The position numbers and the translations under genes were made by a program. The notes beneath the pieces were generated by a model, which did not search any database, was not told the origin of the DNA, and worked only from the letters and a program-made list of their open reading frames with translations. A stretch of DNA of 64,000 nucleotides from NCBI GenBank assembly GCA_002440665.1, contig DJUX01000042.1, positions 1 through 64,000 on the forward strand, given 5' to 3'. Shown in pieces: positions 25,316 through 33,853 of this stretch. Numbering within the stretch: the stretch's first letter is position 1; every line of letters begins with the position of its first letter. This stretch comes from Dechloromonas sp. UBA6271 (GTDB taxonomy: Bacteria > Pseudomonadota > Gammaproteobacteria > Burkholderiales > Rhodocyclaceae).

Positions 25316-25347
25316 TAAAAAAACCCGCGAAATTCGCGGGTTTTTTG
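25316..25347. terminator. Bidirectional terminator between dps and dctP
   Basis: The stem CCCGCGAA / TTCGCGGG (25324-25340) is bordered by an A-run on the left and a T-run on the right. It can therefore stop dps transcription on the plus strand and the first DctP gene on the minus strand. Confidence 0.9.
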
Positions 25348-25364
25348 TGGTCGACCGCAGCGGT

Positions 25365-26453
25365 CTATTTATGCGTCTGGTTGAAGCTGTCCATGCGCAT
25401 TTCGGCGACGCTGAACCACGCATTCTGCGATTTTCGGTATTTGGAAAACTCGTCGTAGATCTTCTTGAACGCCGGATTCTTGGCCGACTCATCGGCATAC
25501 AGTTCCTGAGCCGACTTGTAGGCAGCGCCCATGATCTCGTCGGAGAATCTCTGCAGCTTGACGCCGTTTTGCAACAGCTTGGAGAGCGCGATCGGGTTCT
25601 TGTGGTCGTATTCGGCCATCATGGTCACGTTGGCCTCGTAGGCACCGGCCTGGAGAGCAGCCTGGTACTCCTTGGGCAGCTTGTCCCATTCCTTCTTGTT
25701 GACGAAGAAGTGGAAGCAGGTGCTCGGCTCCCACCAGCCCGGGTAGTAGTAGTTCTTGGCGACCTTGTAGAAGCCCAGTTTTTCGTCATCGTAGGGGCCG
25801 ATCCACTCGGCGGCATCGATGGTACCTTTTTCCAGCGCCGGGTAGATATCGCCACCGGCAATCTGCTGCGGGACGACACCCAGTGTCGCGAAGACGGTGC
25901 CACCAAGGCCGGCGATGCGCATCTTGATGCCCTTGAGGTCGGCCAGCGTCTTGACTTCCTTGCGCCACCAGCCGCCCATCTGGGTACCGGTATTGCCGCC
26001 GAGGAAGGAAACGACGTTGTAGCCGGCATAGAATTCGTCGAGCAGCTTCTGGCCACCGCCCTCGTAGATCCAGGCGTTCATCTGACGCGCGTTCATGCCG
26101 AAGGGAATCGCCGTGCCGAAACCGAAGGTCTTGTCCTTGCCGACATAGTAGTAGGAGCAGGTATGGGCGACTTCAACCGTACCTTGCTGCACGGCATCCA
26201 GGGCCTGCAGGCCAGGGACGATTTCACCAGCGGGGAAGCAGCGGATATCGAACTTGCCGCCGGTCAGGGCACGCACGCGGTCAGCCATTGTCTCGGCGCC
26301 CCCGAAAACCGTATCCAGGCTCTTCGGGAAACTGGACGTCAGGCGCCATTTGATGGTGGGTGCGGTCTGGGCGATCGCCGGTGCGGCCAGGGTGGCAGCG
26401 GCGCCAGCGGCTGCGCCAACGGAGGCCTTTTTCAGAAAATCACGACGTTGCAT
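25365..26453 (-). CDS. TRAP transporter substrate-binding protein DctP, copy 1
   Basis: Periplasmic solute receptor, 362 residues. The N-terminus MQRRDFLKKAS is a twin-arginine (Tat) signal followed by an Ala-rich helix and AIAQ cleavage site. The DctP family Arg region (KMRIAGLGGTVFATLG), PQQIAGGDIYPALEKGTIDAAEW and YYPGWWEP resemble the TakP group that binds 2-oxo acids; that substrate is inferred only. ATG at 26453 is preceded by GAGGAG. It is nearly colinear with the next gene upstream (same length, same motifs), so the two are tandem duplicates. No permease lies on its strand; the DctQM at 22610-24672 is the obvious partner. Confidence 0.92.
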   Translation of the reverse strand: MQRRDFLKKASVGAAAGAAATLAAPAIAQTAPTIKWRLTSSFPKSLDTVFGGAETMADRVRALTGGKFDIRCFPAGEIVPGLQALDAVQQGTVEVAHTCSYYYVGKDKTFGFGTAIPFGMNARQMNAWIYEGGGQKLLDEFYAGYNVVSFLGGNTGTQMGGWWRKEVKTLADLKGIKMRIAGLGGTVFATLGVVPQQIAGGDIYPALEKGTIDAAEWIGPYDDEKLGFYKVAKNYYYPGWWEPSTCFHFFVNKKEWDKLPKEYQAALQAGAYEANVTMMAEYDHKNPIALSKLLQNGVKLQRFSDEIMGAAYKSAQELYADESAKNPAFKKIYDEFSKYRKSQNAWFSVAEMRMDSFNQTHK

Positions 26454-26551
26454 ATTGTCTCCTCGGGAAGTGTATTGGTCACATTTGCGACCAGCGGATT
26501 CTATGCTCCTCACGCGGCCTGAATACTGCGGAAAACCCTAATCCGGGCGAC

Positions 26552-26584
26552 AAAAAACCCCACCCTGTTGCAACAGGATGGGGG
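26552..26584 (-). terminator. Terminator of DctP copy 2
   Basis: A 13-base-pair stem with one mismatch (CCCCACCCTGTTG / CAACAGGATGGGG, 26558-26583) followed, on the minus strand, by six U residues. It separates the two DctP genes into independent transcripts. Confidence 0.85.
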
Positions 26585-26618
26585 TTGTTGCCTTGCCGGG
26601 CGCCCGTTCGGGCCGCGC

Positions 26619-27707
26619 TTACTTGTGCGACTGCGAGAAGCGGTCCATACGGGCCTCGGCCAGGCCGAACCAGGCATTCTGCGACTTGCGGAACTTGTCC
26701 CATTCGGTGAATATCTTCTTGAAGGCGGGATTCTTGCCCGACTCGTCGGCATACAGCTCAAATGACGCCTTGTAGGCGGCCTCCATGATTTCATCGGAAA
26801 AGGAATGCAGCTTGATGCCTTGCTGCAGCAGCCGCGACAGGGCGAGCGGGTTCTTGTAATCGTACTCGGCCAGCATCGTGACATTGGCTTCGTACGCCGC
26901 CGCCTGGAAGGCTTCCTGGTATTCCTTGGGCAATTTTTCCCATTCCTTCTTGTTCACGAAGAAATGGATGGTCGGGCCCGGCTCCCACCAACCCGGATAG
27001 TAGTAGTGCTTGGCAACCTTGTAGAAGCCGAGTTTTTCATCGTCGTACGGACCGACAAACTCGGCCGCATCGATGGTGCCTTTTTCCAGTGCCGGGTAAA
27101 TGTCGCCGCCGGCAATCTGCTGCGGCACGGCGCCCAGTGCGGCAAAGACGTTGCCGCCAAGACCGGCGATGCGCATCTTCAGGCCCTTGACGTCAGCCAG
27201 CGTCTTGATTTCCTTGCGGAACCAGCCGCCCATCTGGACGCCCGTGTTGCCCCCGGCGAAGGAGTAGATGTTGTAATTGCTGTAGAAATCGTCGAGCAGC
27301 TTCTGGCCGCCGCCAAAGTAGATCCAGGCATTCATCTGGCGGGCGTTCATGCCGAACGGCACGGCAGTGCCGAAACCGAAGGTCTTGTCCTTGCCGACGT
27401 AGTAGTAGGAGCAGGTATGACAAACCTCGACCGTGCCCTGCTGCACGGCGTCCAGGGCCTGCAGGCTGGGAACGATTTCACCGGCCGGAAAGACCCGGAT
27501 GTCGAACTTGCCACCGGTCATGGCACGCAGGCGATTGGCCAGCACGTCGGCGCCGCCGTAGATGGTGTCCAGACTTTTCGGGAAGCTGGAAGTCAGCCGC
27601 CACTTGATCGTGGGTTGCGACTGGGCGATGGCCGGTGCTGAAATGCTGGCGGCAGCACCCGCTGCGGCACCGAGCGATGTTTTTTTTAGAAAATCACGAC
27701 GTTGCAT
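26619..27707 (-). CDS. TRAP transporter substrate-binding protein DctP, copy 2
   Basis: 362-residue paralog of the gene at 25365-26453, aligned without large gaps: Tat leader MQRRDFLKKTS, FPAGEIVPSLQALDAVQQGTVE, KMRIAGLGGNVFAALG, YYPGWWEPG, and a C-terminus RMDRFSQSHK against MDSFNQTHK. Differences cluster at positions lining the pocket side (copy 1 VPGLQ/AHTC/WRKEVK against copy 2 VPSLQ/CHTC/FRKEIK; copy 1 EPSTCFHF against EPGPTIHF), so ligand preference may differ. It has its own ribosome site (GGAGGAGA) and terminator. Confidence 0.92.
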   Translation of the reverse strand: MQRRDFLKKTSLGAAAGAAASISAPAIAQSQPTIKWRLTSSFPKSLDTIYGGADVLANRLRAMTGGKFDIRVFPAGEIVPSLQALDAVQQGTVEVCHTCSYYYVGKDKTFGFGTAVPFGMNARQMNAWIYFGGGQKLLDDFYSNYNIYSFAGGNTGVQMGGWFRKEIKTLADVKGLKMRIAGLGGNVFAALGAVPQQIAGGDIYPALEKGTIDAAEFVGPYDDEKLGFYKVAKHYYYPGWWEPGPTIHFFVNKKEWEKLPKEYQEAFQAAAYEANVTMLAEYDYKNPLALSRLLQQGIKLHSFSDEIMEAAYKASFELYADESGKNPAFKKIFTEWDKFRKSQNAWFGLAEARMDRFSQSHK

Positions 27708-27805
27708 CTTGTCTCCTCCAAGGGGTATGTCGCGTCAAGCCACATGGCTGCGTCATTCTTCACCAAAGCGCAGTATTTTGCGAGCGTCAACAAAAACCAA
27801 ATCGC

Positions 27806-29149
27806 TCATTCGCCGGCGACGGTCATGCGGTCGATCAGGATGGAGCCGGTCTGCTTGCTGCCGCGCACCTGCACATCATTCCCGACGGCGACGATACCGG
27901 CCAACATGGCCTTGAGATTGCCGGCGATGGTGATCTCCTCGACCGGGTAGGCGATCCTGCTGTCTTCCACCCAATAGCCTGCAGCACCGCGCGAGTAGTC
28001 GCCGGTCACGTAATTGACACCCTGGCCGAGCAGTTCGGTGACCAGCAGGCCGCGCCCCATCTGCGCCAGGAGGCCGGCGAAATCGAGGGCGCCGGGTTCG
28101 ATGATCAGGTTGTGGCTGCCGCCGGCGTTGCCGGTGGTCTGCATGCCCAGCTTGCGCCCCGTGTAGGCGCTGAGGAAATAGCCTTGCAGGATGCCGCCGC
28201 TGACGACCTCACGGTCGCGCGTCGCCACCCCGTCGCTGTCGAACGCCGCGCTACCGAGGCCGCGCTTGATGTGCGGCCGCTCGCCGATGTTCACGAATTC
28301 GGGCATCACGCGCTTGCCGAGATGGTCGAGCAGAAACGAGGATTTGCGATACAGCGCGCCGCCGCTCGCCGCATGCACCAGGCTGCCGAGCAGGCCACCG
28401 GCCAGCGGCGCCTCGAACAGCACCGGAAACTCGCCGGTCTTGACCTTGCGCCCGCCGAGCCGGGCCACGGCACGTTCGCCGGCAATGCGCCCGACCAGCG
28501 CCGGATCGTCGAGTTCGTCGGCGCAGCGGCGGGTGGTGTACCAGTCGTCGCGCTGCATCGCCTCCTGCTCGCCGGCAATCACCGAGCAGGAAATGTAATG
28601 GCGCGAAGTCGGGTAGCCGCCCATGAAGCCGAGGCTGTTGGCCGAGACGAAATGCGCCTGCTGCGTCGACACCGAGGCGCCTTCCGAATTGCTGACCAGC
28701 GGGCTGGCGTCGAAAGCCGCCTGTTCGCAGCGGCGCGCCGTGGCGATCGCGTCTTCCACGGTCAACGCCCACGGATGGTACAAATCCAGATCGGGACAAT
28801 CCCTGGCCATCAGCGCCGCGTCGGCCAACCCCGCGCAATCGTCCTCGGCGGTGAAGCGGGCGATGTCGAGCGCCGCCTCGACCGTTTCGCGCAGCGCCTG
28901 CGGCGAGAAATCGGAGGTGCTGGCGTAGCCCTTGCGCTGGCCGGCGTAGATGGTGATGCCGATGCCCTTGTCGCGGTTGAATTCGATGGTTTCCACCTCG
29001 TCGCAGCGGACCCCGACCGATTGCCCGAAGCCTTCGGAAACATCGACCTCGCAGGCCGTGGCACCCTTGTCGCGGGCGTGTTTGAGGACATCCTCGGCCA
29101 GCTGCTGCAGGGTCGCGAAGGGATAGGAAAAAGCGGCGGTTTCGGGCAT
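27806..29149 (-). CDS. pmbA: Metalloprotease-related protein PmbA (TldE)
   Basis: Partner of TldD in a heterodimeric protease that matures peptide antibiotics and degrades CcdA in E. coli. The 447-residue chain shows family segments VEVDVSEG-like CEVDVSEGFGQSVGVR, SHNLIIEPG, GLLVTELLGQGVNYVTGDYSRGAAGYWVEDG-type ending and ITIAGNLKAMLAGI. Zinc ligands reside in TldD, which is not in this window. Divergent from darP, its usual neighbour. Confidence 0.95.
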   Translation of the reverse strand: MPETAAFSYPFATLQQLAEDVLKHARDKGATACEVDVSEGFGQSVGVRCDEVETIEFNRDKGIGITIYAGQRKGYASTSDFSPQALRETVEAALDIARFTAEDDCAGLADAALMARDCPDLDLYHPWALTVEDAIATARRCEQAAFDASPLVSNSEGASVSTQQAHFVSANSLGFMGGYPTSRHYISCSVIAGEQEAMQRDDWYTTRRCADELDDPALVGRIAGERAVARLGGRKVKTGEFPVLFEAPLAGGLLGSLVHAASGGALYRKSSFLLDHLGKRVMPEFVNIGERPHIKRGLGSAAFDSDGVATRDREVVSGGILQGYFLSAYTGRKLGMQTTGNAGGSHNLIIEPGALDFAGLLAQMGRGLLVTELLGQGVNYVTGDYSRGAAGYWVEDSRIAYPVEEITIAGNLKAMLAGIVAVGNDVQVRGSKQTGSILIDRMTVAGE

Positions 29150-29218
29150 GGAGGCGGCGTCGGGGCGGGAAAGTCGCTATCATAGCAGCCCAATATTGCC
29201 CGCCCCCGATCGCGCCCC

Positions 29219-29743
29219 ATGCAAGACGAAGATTTCACCGACAGCAGCGCCCGCCCCTCGAAGACCAAGAAAAAGGAGGCGATGCACGAATTGCAGGATC
29301 TCGGCGCCGAACTGGTCGAGCTTTCAATCGGACAATTGAAGCGCATCAACCTGCCTGAAGACATTCTGGCCGCCGTGCGCGAATGCCAGAAGATCACCGC
29401 CCACGGCGCCCGCCGCCGGCAGCTGCAATACATTGGTAAGCTGATGCGCAATGCCGACGACGAACCGATCCGCGCCGGCCTTGCCCTGATCCGCGGCGAA
29501 TCCTCCGCCGAAACCGCCCGCCTGCACCGGCTGGAGCGCTTCCGCACACGTCTGCTGGAGGACGAATCCTTCCTTTCCGAGATCGCTGCCACCTGGCCGG
29601 GCGTCGACCTCCAGCACCTGCGCCAGTTGCGCCGCAATGCCCTCAAGGAACAGGAAACCGGCAAGCCGCCGAAGAATTTCCGCGCCATCTTCCAGGTGCT
29701 GCAGGAACTGGATCAACAGGGAGCAAGCAATGCCGCAGAATGA
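29219..29743 (+). CDS. darP: Ribosome biogenesis factor DarP/YjgA
   Basis: DUF615 protein, 174 residues, associated with late 50S assembly in E. coli. Pattern: charged start, KKEAMHELQDLGAELVELS, then ITAHGARRRQLQYIGKLMR and the C-terminal FRAIFQVLQEL. It shares its upstream region with pmbA (69 bases) and overlaps the mogA start by 14 bases. Confidence 0.95.
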   Translation: MQDEDFTDSSARPSKTKKKEAMHELQDLGAELVELSIGQLKRINLPEDILAAVRECQKITAHGARRRQLQYIGKLMRNADDEPIRAGLALIRGESSAETARLHRLERFRTRLLEDESFLSEIAATWPGVDLQHLRQLRRNALKEQETGKPPKNFRAIFQVLQELDQQGASNAAE

Positions 29744-30317
29744 AGAACTGGTGATCGGCCTCGTCTCAATCAGCGACCGCGCCTCCGACGGAATTTATGA
29801 AGACAAGGGCATCCCGGCCCTGCAGGAATGGCTGTCCGCCGCCCTGACCACCCCGTGGCGCGCCGAAACCCGCCTGATCCCCGACGACCAGCCGAACATT
29901 GAAAACACCCTCGTGGAACTGGTCGACCGCAGCAAGTGCAATCTGGTGCTGACCACCGGCGGCACCGGCCCGGCGCCGCGCGACGTGACGCCGGAAGCGA
30001 CGCTGGCAATCGCCGACAAGGAAATGCCGGGTTTCGGCGAGGAAATGCGGCGGATCAGCCTGAATTTCGTACCGACCGCCATCCTCTCGCGTCAGGTCGC
30101 CGTGATCCGCAAGCAGGCGCTGATCATCAACCTGCCCGGCCAGCCGAAGTCGATCAAAGAAACACTGGAAGGCGTCCGCGACGCCGACGGCAAGGTCACC
30201 CACGTCGGCATCTTCGCCGCCGTACCCTACTGCATCGACCTCATCGGCGGCCCTTACGCCGAAACCGACGCGGCGGTGGTCAAGGCCTTCCGCCCGAAAA
30301 CGGCGATCCGCAAGTAA
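29730..30317 (+). CDS. mogA: Molybdopterin adenylyltransferase MogA
   Basis: Adenylates molybdopterin before molybdenum insertion. 195 residues, with the MoCF fold signatures IGLVSISDRASDGIYEDKG, LVLTTGGTGPAPRDVTPEA and MPGFGEEMR. ATG 29730 is chosen because it starts at the family N-terminus, although this overlaps darP; a longer reading would add a basic, nonsensical leader. It meets the PilZ gene tail to tail with four bases between stops. Confidence 0.94.
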   Translation: MPQNEELVIGLVSISDRASDGIYEDKGIPALQEWLSAALTTPWRAETRLIPDDQPNIENTLVELVDRSKCNLVLTTGGTGPAPRDVTPEATLAIADKEMPGFGEEMRRISLNFVPTAILSRQVAVIRKQALIINLPGQPKSIKETLEGVRDADGKVTHVGIFAAVPYCIDLIGGPYAETDAAVVKAFRPKTAIRK

Positions 30318-30321
30318 AGAC

Positions 30322-31869
30322 TCAGGCGATCTCGCTCAGGCGGTAACGCGCCAGTTCATAGTCGGCATACTGCTCGACGATGGCCACCGGGCTCAGCTGA
30401 AAACGCTTGCTCTCCTGCGCGTATTGCAGCGTCTCGCGCAGGTCGAACGAAGCGAACGGCAGCAGCACGCGCACTTCGCCGGCGATGCCGCCCTCGCGCA
30501 GCAGCAGCGCCGGAATCCCGGGAACCGCCGCATAAGTCGATGCCGCACGCGTCCTGACATCGACCGGCTCGGCGTGCAGCGCCAGCGTCTCGATGCCGAT
30601 ATGGGCCTCCGACTCGCCCTGCCGGTGATAGCGGCGAACGATGGCAAGCAGCCAGCTGGCGCCGCCCTCCGGCTGCATGGCCAGCAATGCGCCAACCTTG
30701 AGCCACTCCCCCGGCAGTTCGTTGAGCACCGCCCCGAAACCTCCCCGGCTGACGTTCTCGACGATCCAGCTTTCCAGCGGCCCGCCGGCAACCGGCGTCG
30801 CGAATTGCCCGGAAAATGCCTTGCAGGCGTTGGCCAGACCGGGCGCAACCAGGGCCCGCTGCTTGACGCTGAAACGGTCATGGCGCCGCTGCGGCGGCAC
30901 CGGCGCCAGGTAAGCGGCAAGATGACGCAAGACCGGCAACAGGGTACGTGCCGGGTACTGACCGCCAAGGTTGATGGCTGCCGGCATGTCGCGCCCCTGC
31001 TCGATATCGTTCAACAAGCCGGCGATCCCGGCATGTGCCGCGCCCGGCTTGAAAAAGCGCAGGGTCGCAGCGGCATGCGACGGCATGCGGGCCAGGCGCG
31101 TCGGCGGCTCGGCACGCGCCAGGTCGACCCAGTAAACGCAATCGTGCTCGGCGAGAGGCGAAAAGTAGAAAGCCGACGCAAAATGGGCAATCAGCCGCTC
31201 GGCGAGTTCGATTTCCAGCGGCAGCAGGCTGTCCAGTGAAGCCGCCTGAATAGCGACGATCTTGACGAATTCCTGCTGCGGGCTGGTCAACCCCGAAGCA
31301 TTCTCGTGCAGACGGACCGCCCGGCTCGCCACCCCGCCCTCTTCGGCCAGGCGCATGGCCGCGCCGAGACGTTGCCAAAGCGTGCCGCCCGAAGACCCGT
31401 AATGAAACTGCTCCCACTTGCTGACGCTGCCGAGCGCGGCAATCAGACGCGCGCTCAAGGCCGGCAGAACCTGCTTGAGCTGTTCGCCGGCACGCGTTTT
31501 CTGGCCGGGTGCCGGCAGGCAGCGCTCGTAGCTGGCGGCCAGCAGGGTCCAGAGACCGTGATTGATCGACCACAGACGCTTTTCCTCGGCACCGGAAAGA
31601 CGTGGGGAATGCAGATAATCCCTGGCCAGGCGCCGGAGCGACGGTTGCGCTGCGTCGTCGAGGCGGCTCACCGCCTCGTACAGGCGATCCTGCGGAAAAT
31701 CCGCGGCAGCACGCAAGGATTCGAGCCAGACGACGATCTCGTCGAGCGCCCGGCTGGCGTTGTCGGCCGGAATCTCATCGATGACGCGGCGCAACTCGCG
31801 TGCGTCGGCCAACGGATGATCCGGCGTTTTCCCCCCGAGCCGGCTCAGGCCGCGCAATTTTTCGAACAT
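30322..31869 (-). CDS. PilZ-domain protein with helical N-terminal region
   Basis: A 515-residue soluble protein. The N-terminal two-thirds is helical, without a family I can name. Residues 328-332 are RRHDR, and VENVSRGGFGAVL at 370-382 supplies the NxSxxG part, the two motifs by which PilZ domains bind cyclic di-GMP. A further beta-rich part, with IGIETLALHAEPVDV, follows. It is therefore a likely c-di-GMP effector; the target is unknown. It is the only gene on its strand here, convergent with mogA and divergent from thyA. Confidence 0.8.
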   Translation of the reverse strand: MFEKLRGLSRLGGKTPDHPLADARELRRVIDEIPADNASRALDEIVVWLESLRAAADFPQDRLYEAVSRLDDAAQPSLRRLARDYLHSPRLSGAEEKRLWSINHGLWTLLAASYERCLPAPGQKTRAGEQLKQVLPALSARLIAALGSVSKWEQFHYGSSGGTLWQRLGAAMRLAEEGGVASRAVRLHENASGLTSPQQEFVKIVAIQAASLDSLLPLEIELAERLIAHFASAFYFSPLAEHDCVYWVDLARAEPPTRLARMPSHAAATLRFFKPGAAHAGIAGLLNDIEQGRDMPAAINLGGQYPARTLLPVLRHLAAYLAPVPPQRRHDRFSVKQRALVAPGLANACKAFSGQFATPVAGGPLESWIVENVSRGGFGAVLNELPGEWLKVGALLAMQPEGGASWLLAIVRRYHRQGESEAHIGIETLALHAEPVDVRTRAASTYAAVPGIPALLLREGGIAGEVRVLLPFASFDLRETLQYAQESKRFQLSPVAIVEQYADYELARYRLSEIA

Positions 31870-32011
31870 GCAATCTTCCTCTTTGGGACTCCCCTGCCAG
31901 CCGGCAGTTTAGCGCGTGACAAGCGTCCTGACATGTCTTCCGCCAGCGCGGCCTGATCGCGTAGACGCTGGAGCATGTAAAATCTCCTTTTGACATTTGC
32001 CCGACAGCCCC

Positions 32012-32806
32012 ATGCAGCAATACCTCGACCTGATGCGCCACGTGCTGGATAACGGGCACGACAAATCCGACCGCACCGGCACCGGCACGCGCTCGGTCTT
32101 CGGCTGGCAGATGCGTTTCGACCTGAGTCGCGGCTTCCCGATGACGACCACCAAGAAACTGCACCTCAAGTCGATCATCCACGAACTGCTGTGGTTCCTG
32201 CAGGGCGACACCAATATCGCCTACCTCAAGGAAAACGGCGTTCGCATCTGGGACGAATGGGCCGACGAGAACGGCGACCTCGGCCCGGTTTACGGCAAGC
32301 AGTGGCGGCGCTGGGAAACGCCGGACGGGCGCCTGATCGACCAGATCACACAACTGGTAAACAGCCTCAGGAACAACCCGGACTCGCGCCGCCACATCGT
32401 TTCCGCGTGGAACCCGGGCGATGTCGACCAGATGGCGCTGCCGCCCTGCCACTGCCTGTTCCAGTTCTACGTCGCCGACGGCAAGCTCTCCTGCCAGCTC
32501 TACCAGCGCAGCGCCGACATCTTCCTCGGCGTGCCTTTCAACATCGCCTCTTATGCGCTGCTGACGCTGATGCTGGCGCAGGTCTGCGGCTACCAACCCG
32601 GTGAGTTCGTACACACTTTCGGCGACGCCCACCTTTACTCGAACCACTTCGAGCAGGCGCGGCTGCAACTATCACGCGAACCCCGAGCCCTGCCGACGCT
32701 GTGGATCAATCCGGAAGTTAAAGACATCTTTGCCTTCCGCTTCGAGGACTTCCGCCTCGACGGCTACGATCCACACCCGCACATCGCCGCCCCCGTCGCG
32801 GTTTAG
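32012..32806 (+). CDS. thyA: Thymidylate synthase
   Basis: Converts dUMP to dTMP with methylene-tetrahydrofolate. 264 residues, as in E. coli. Motifs: DRTGTGTRSVFGWQMRFDL, the catalytic Cys in ALPPCHCLFQFYV, QRSADIFLGVPFNIASYALL and HTFGDAHLYSNH. ATG 32012 matches the family start. Only three bases separate it from the glucokinase gene instead of the more usual folA. Confidence 0.98.
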   Translation: MQQYLDLMRHVLDNGHDKSDRTGTGTRSVFGWQMRFDLSRGFPMTTTKKLHLKSIIHELLWFLQGDTNIAYLKENGVRIWDEWADENGDLGPVYGKQWRRWETPDGRLIDQITQLVNSLRNNPDSRRHIVSAWNPGDVDQMALPPCHCLFQFYVADGKLSCQLYQRSADIFLGVPFNIASYALLTLMLAQVCGYQPGEFVHTFGDAHLYSNHFEQARLQLSREPRALPTLWINPEVKDIFAFRFEDFRLDGYDPHPHIAAPVAV

Positions 32807-32809
32807 GCG

Positions 32810-33739
32810 ATGATCCTCGGCGGCGACCTTGGCGGCACCAAGACCCTGCTGGCGCTGGCCGAAACCGTGGGTGGCGAAATCCGCATCGTCCGTCAGCAGC
32901 GCTACGCCAGCGCCGACTATCCGACCTTCGACGCCCTGCTCGGCGAATTTCTCGCCGACACCCCGGCGATCGAATCCGCCTGTTTCGGCGTCGCCGGCCC
33001 GACCGACGGGCAAGGCGCCCAACTCACCTACCTGCCCTGGCGCCTGAGCGCAGGCGATCTGGGCCAGCGCTTCGGCATCGCCAGAGTCACGCTGGCCAAC
33101 GACTTCGCCGCCGCCGCCCACGGCCTGCCGCTGGTCGAAGCGCAGCAGGTGCGCACATTGCACGCCAGCCAACCGGTTGCCCAGGCACCACGCGTCATCC
33201 TCGGCGCCGGCACCGGTCTCGGCGTCGCCGGACTCGTCTGGGAAAATGGCCGCTACCGCGTCATCCCCGGCGAAGGCGGCCACCTCGGCTTCGCGCCGCA
33301 AACGCCGCAACAGGGCGAACTGTGGCGCTGGCTGCTGGCACAGAATGGCCGGGTGACAACCGAAGACGTCGTTTCCGGCCCCGGCCTGGCGCGGATTTAT
33401 GCCTTTTTGGGCGGTCGACCGCAACTGCCCGAGCAAATCGGCACTGCCGCCATCACCGGCCAAGATCCGCTAGCCAGGCAGGCTCTCGAACTCTGGCTCG
33501 CCTGCTATGGCGCCTTCGCCGGCGACCTCGCGCTGCACTGGCTGGCCCGCGGCGGCGTCTACCTCGCCGGCGGCATGGCCGCCAAGCTGATGCCTGGCAT
33601 CGACTGCGCGCCTTTCATCGACGCCTTTCTCGCCAAACGCGAACATCACGACTTGGTTCACGGCATGCCGATCTACCTGACGACTGCCGAGGATCTCGGT
33701 TTACTTGGCGCCCTGGCACTGGCCACCGCTCGCCCCTGA
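32810..33739 (+). CDS. glk: Glucokinase
   Basis: ATP-dependent glucose kinase of the bacterial Glk (ROK-related) type, 309 residues. The phosphate motif GGDLGGTKTLLAL, NDFAAAAHG, ILGAGTGLGVAGLV with PGEGGHLGFAP and GGVYLAGGMA are all present. Gives glucose-6-phosphate, the entry point to the glycogen genes later in this window. Starts three bases after thyA. Confidence 0.95.
   Translation: MILGGDLGGTKTLLALAETVGGEIRIVRQQRYASADYPTFDALLGEFLADTPAIESACFGVAGPTDGQGAQLTYLPWRLSAGDLGQRFGIARVTLANDFAAAAHGLPLVEAQQVRTLHASQPVAQAPRVILGAGTGLGVAGLVWENGRYRVIPGEGGHLGFAPQTPQQGELWRWLLAQNGRVTTEDVVSGPGLARIYAFLGGRPQLPEQIGTAAITGQDPLARQALELWLACYGAFAGDLALHWLARGGVYLAGGMAAKLMPGIDCAPFIDAFLAKREHHDLVHGMPIYLTTAEDLGLLGALALATARP
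33411..33424 (+). repeat. Copy of dispersed palindromic word (14 of 16)
   Basis: GCGGTCGACCGCAA, the longest copy seen, within glk. Confidence 0.55.
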
Positions 33740-33769
33740 TCGGTGCTGGGGATGGCGGCGCGCCTAGTT

Positions 33770-33778
33770 TGCTATCAT
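33770..33778 (+). promoter_or_regulatory. Possible extended -10 promoter of the hydrolase gene
   Basis: TGCTATCAT, an extended -10 (TGn plus TATCAT), lies about 75 bases upstream of the alpha/beta hydrolase ATG in a non-coding gap. No good -35 is seen. Confidence 0.4.
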
Positions 33779-33853
33779 GTTCCGATGTGCCGTTGCCTTC
33801 TGCTCGTGGAAGGCAATTGGCCCCCTTAAACCTACCGCCCAATCCGAGACACC

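Noticed and set aside
25300..26620. CRISPR array or transposon remnant between the DctP copies
   Set aside because: The similarity between 25365-26453 and 26619-27707 is a gene duplication; no short regularly spaced repeats, terminal inverted repeats or transposase reading are present.
31978..31983. TAAAAT as a -10 box for thyA
   Set aside because: No -35 at any proper distance, and AT-rich hexamers are expected in a gap.
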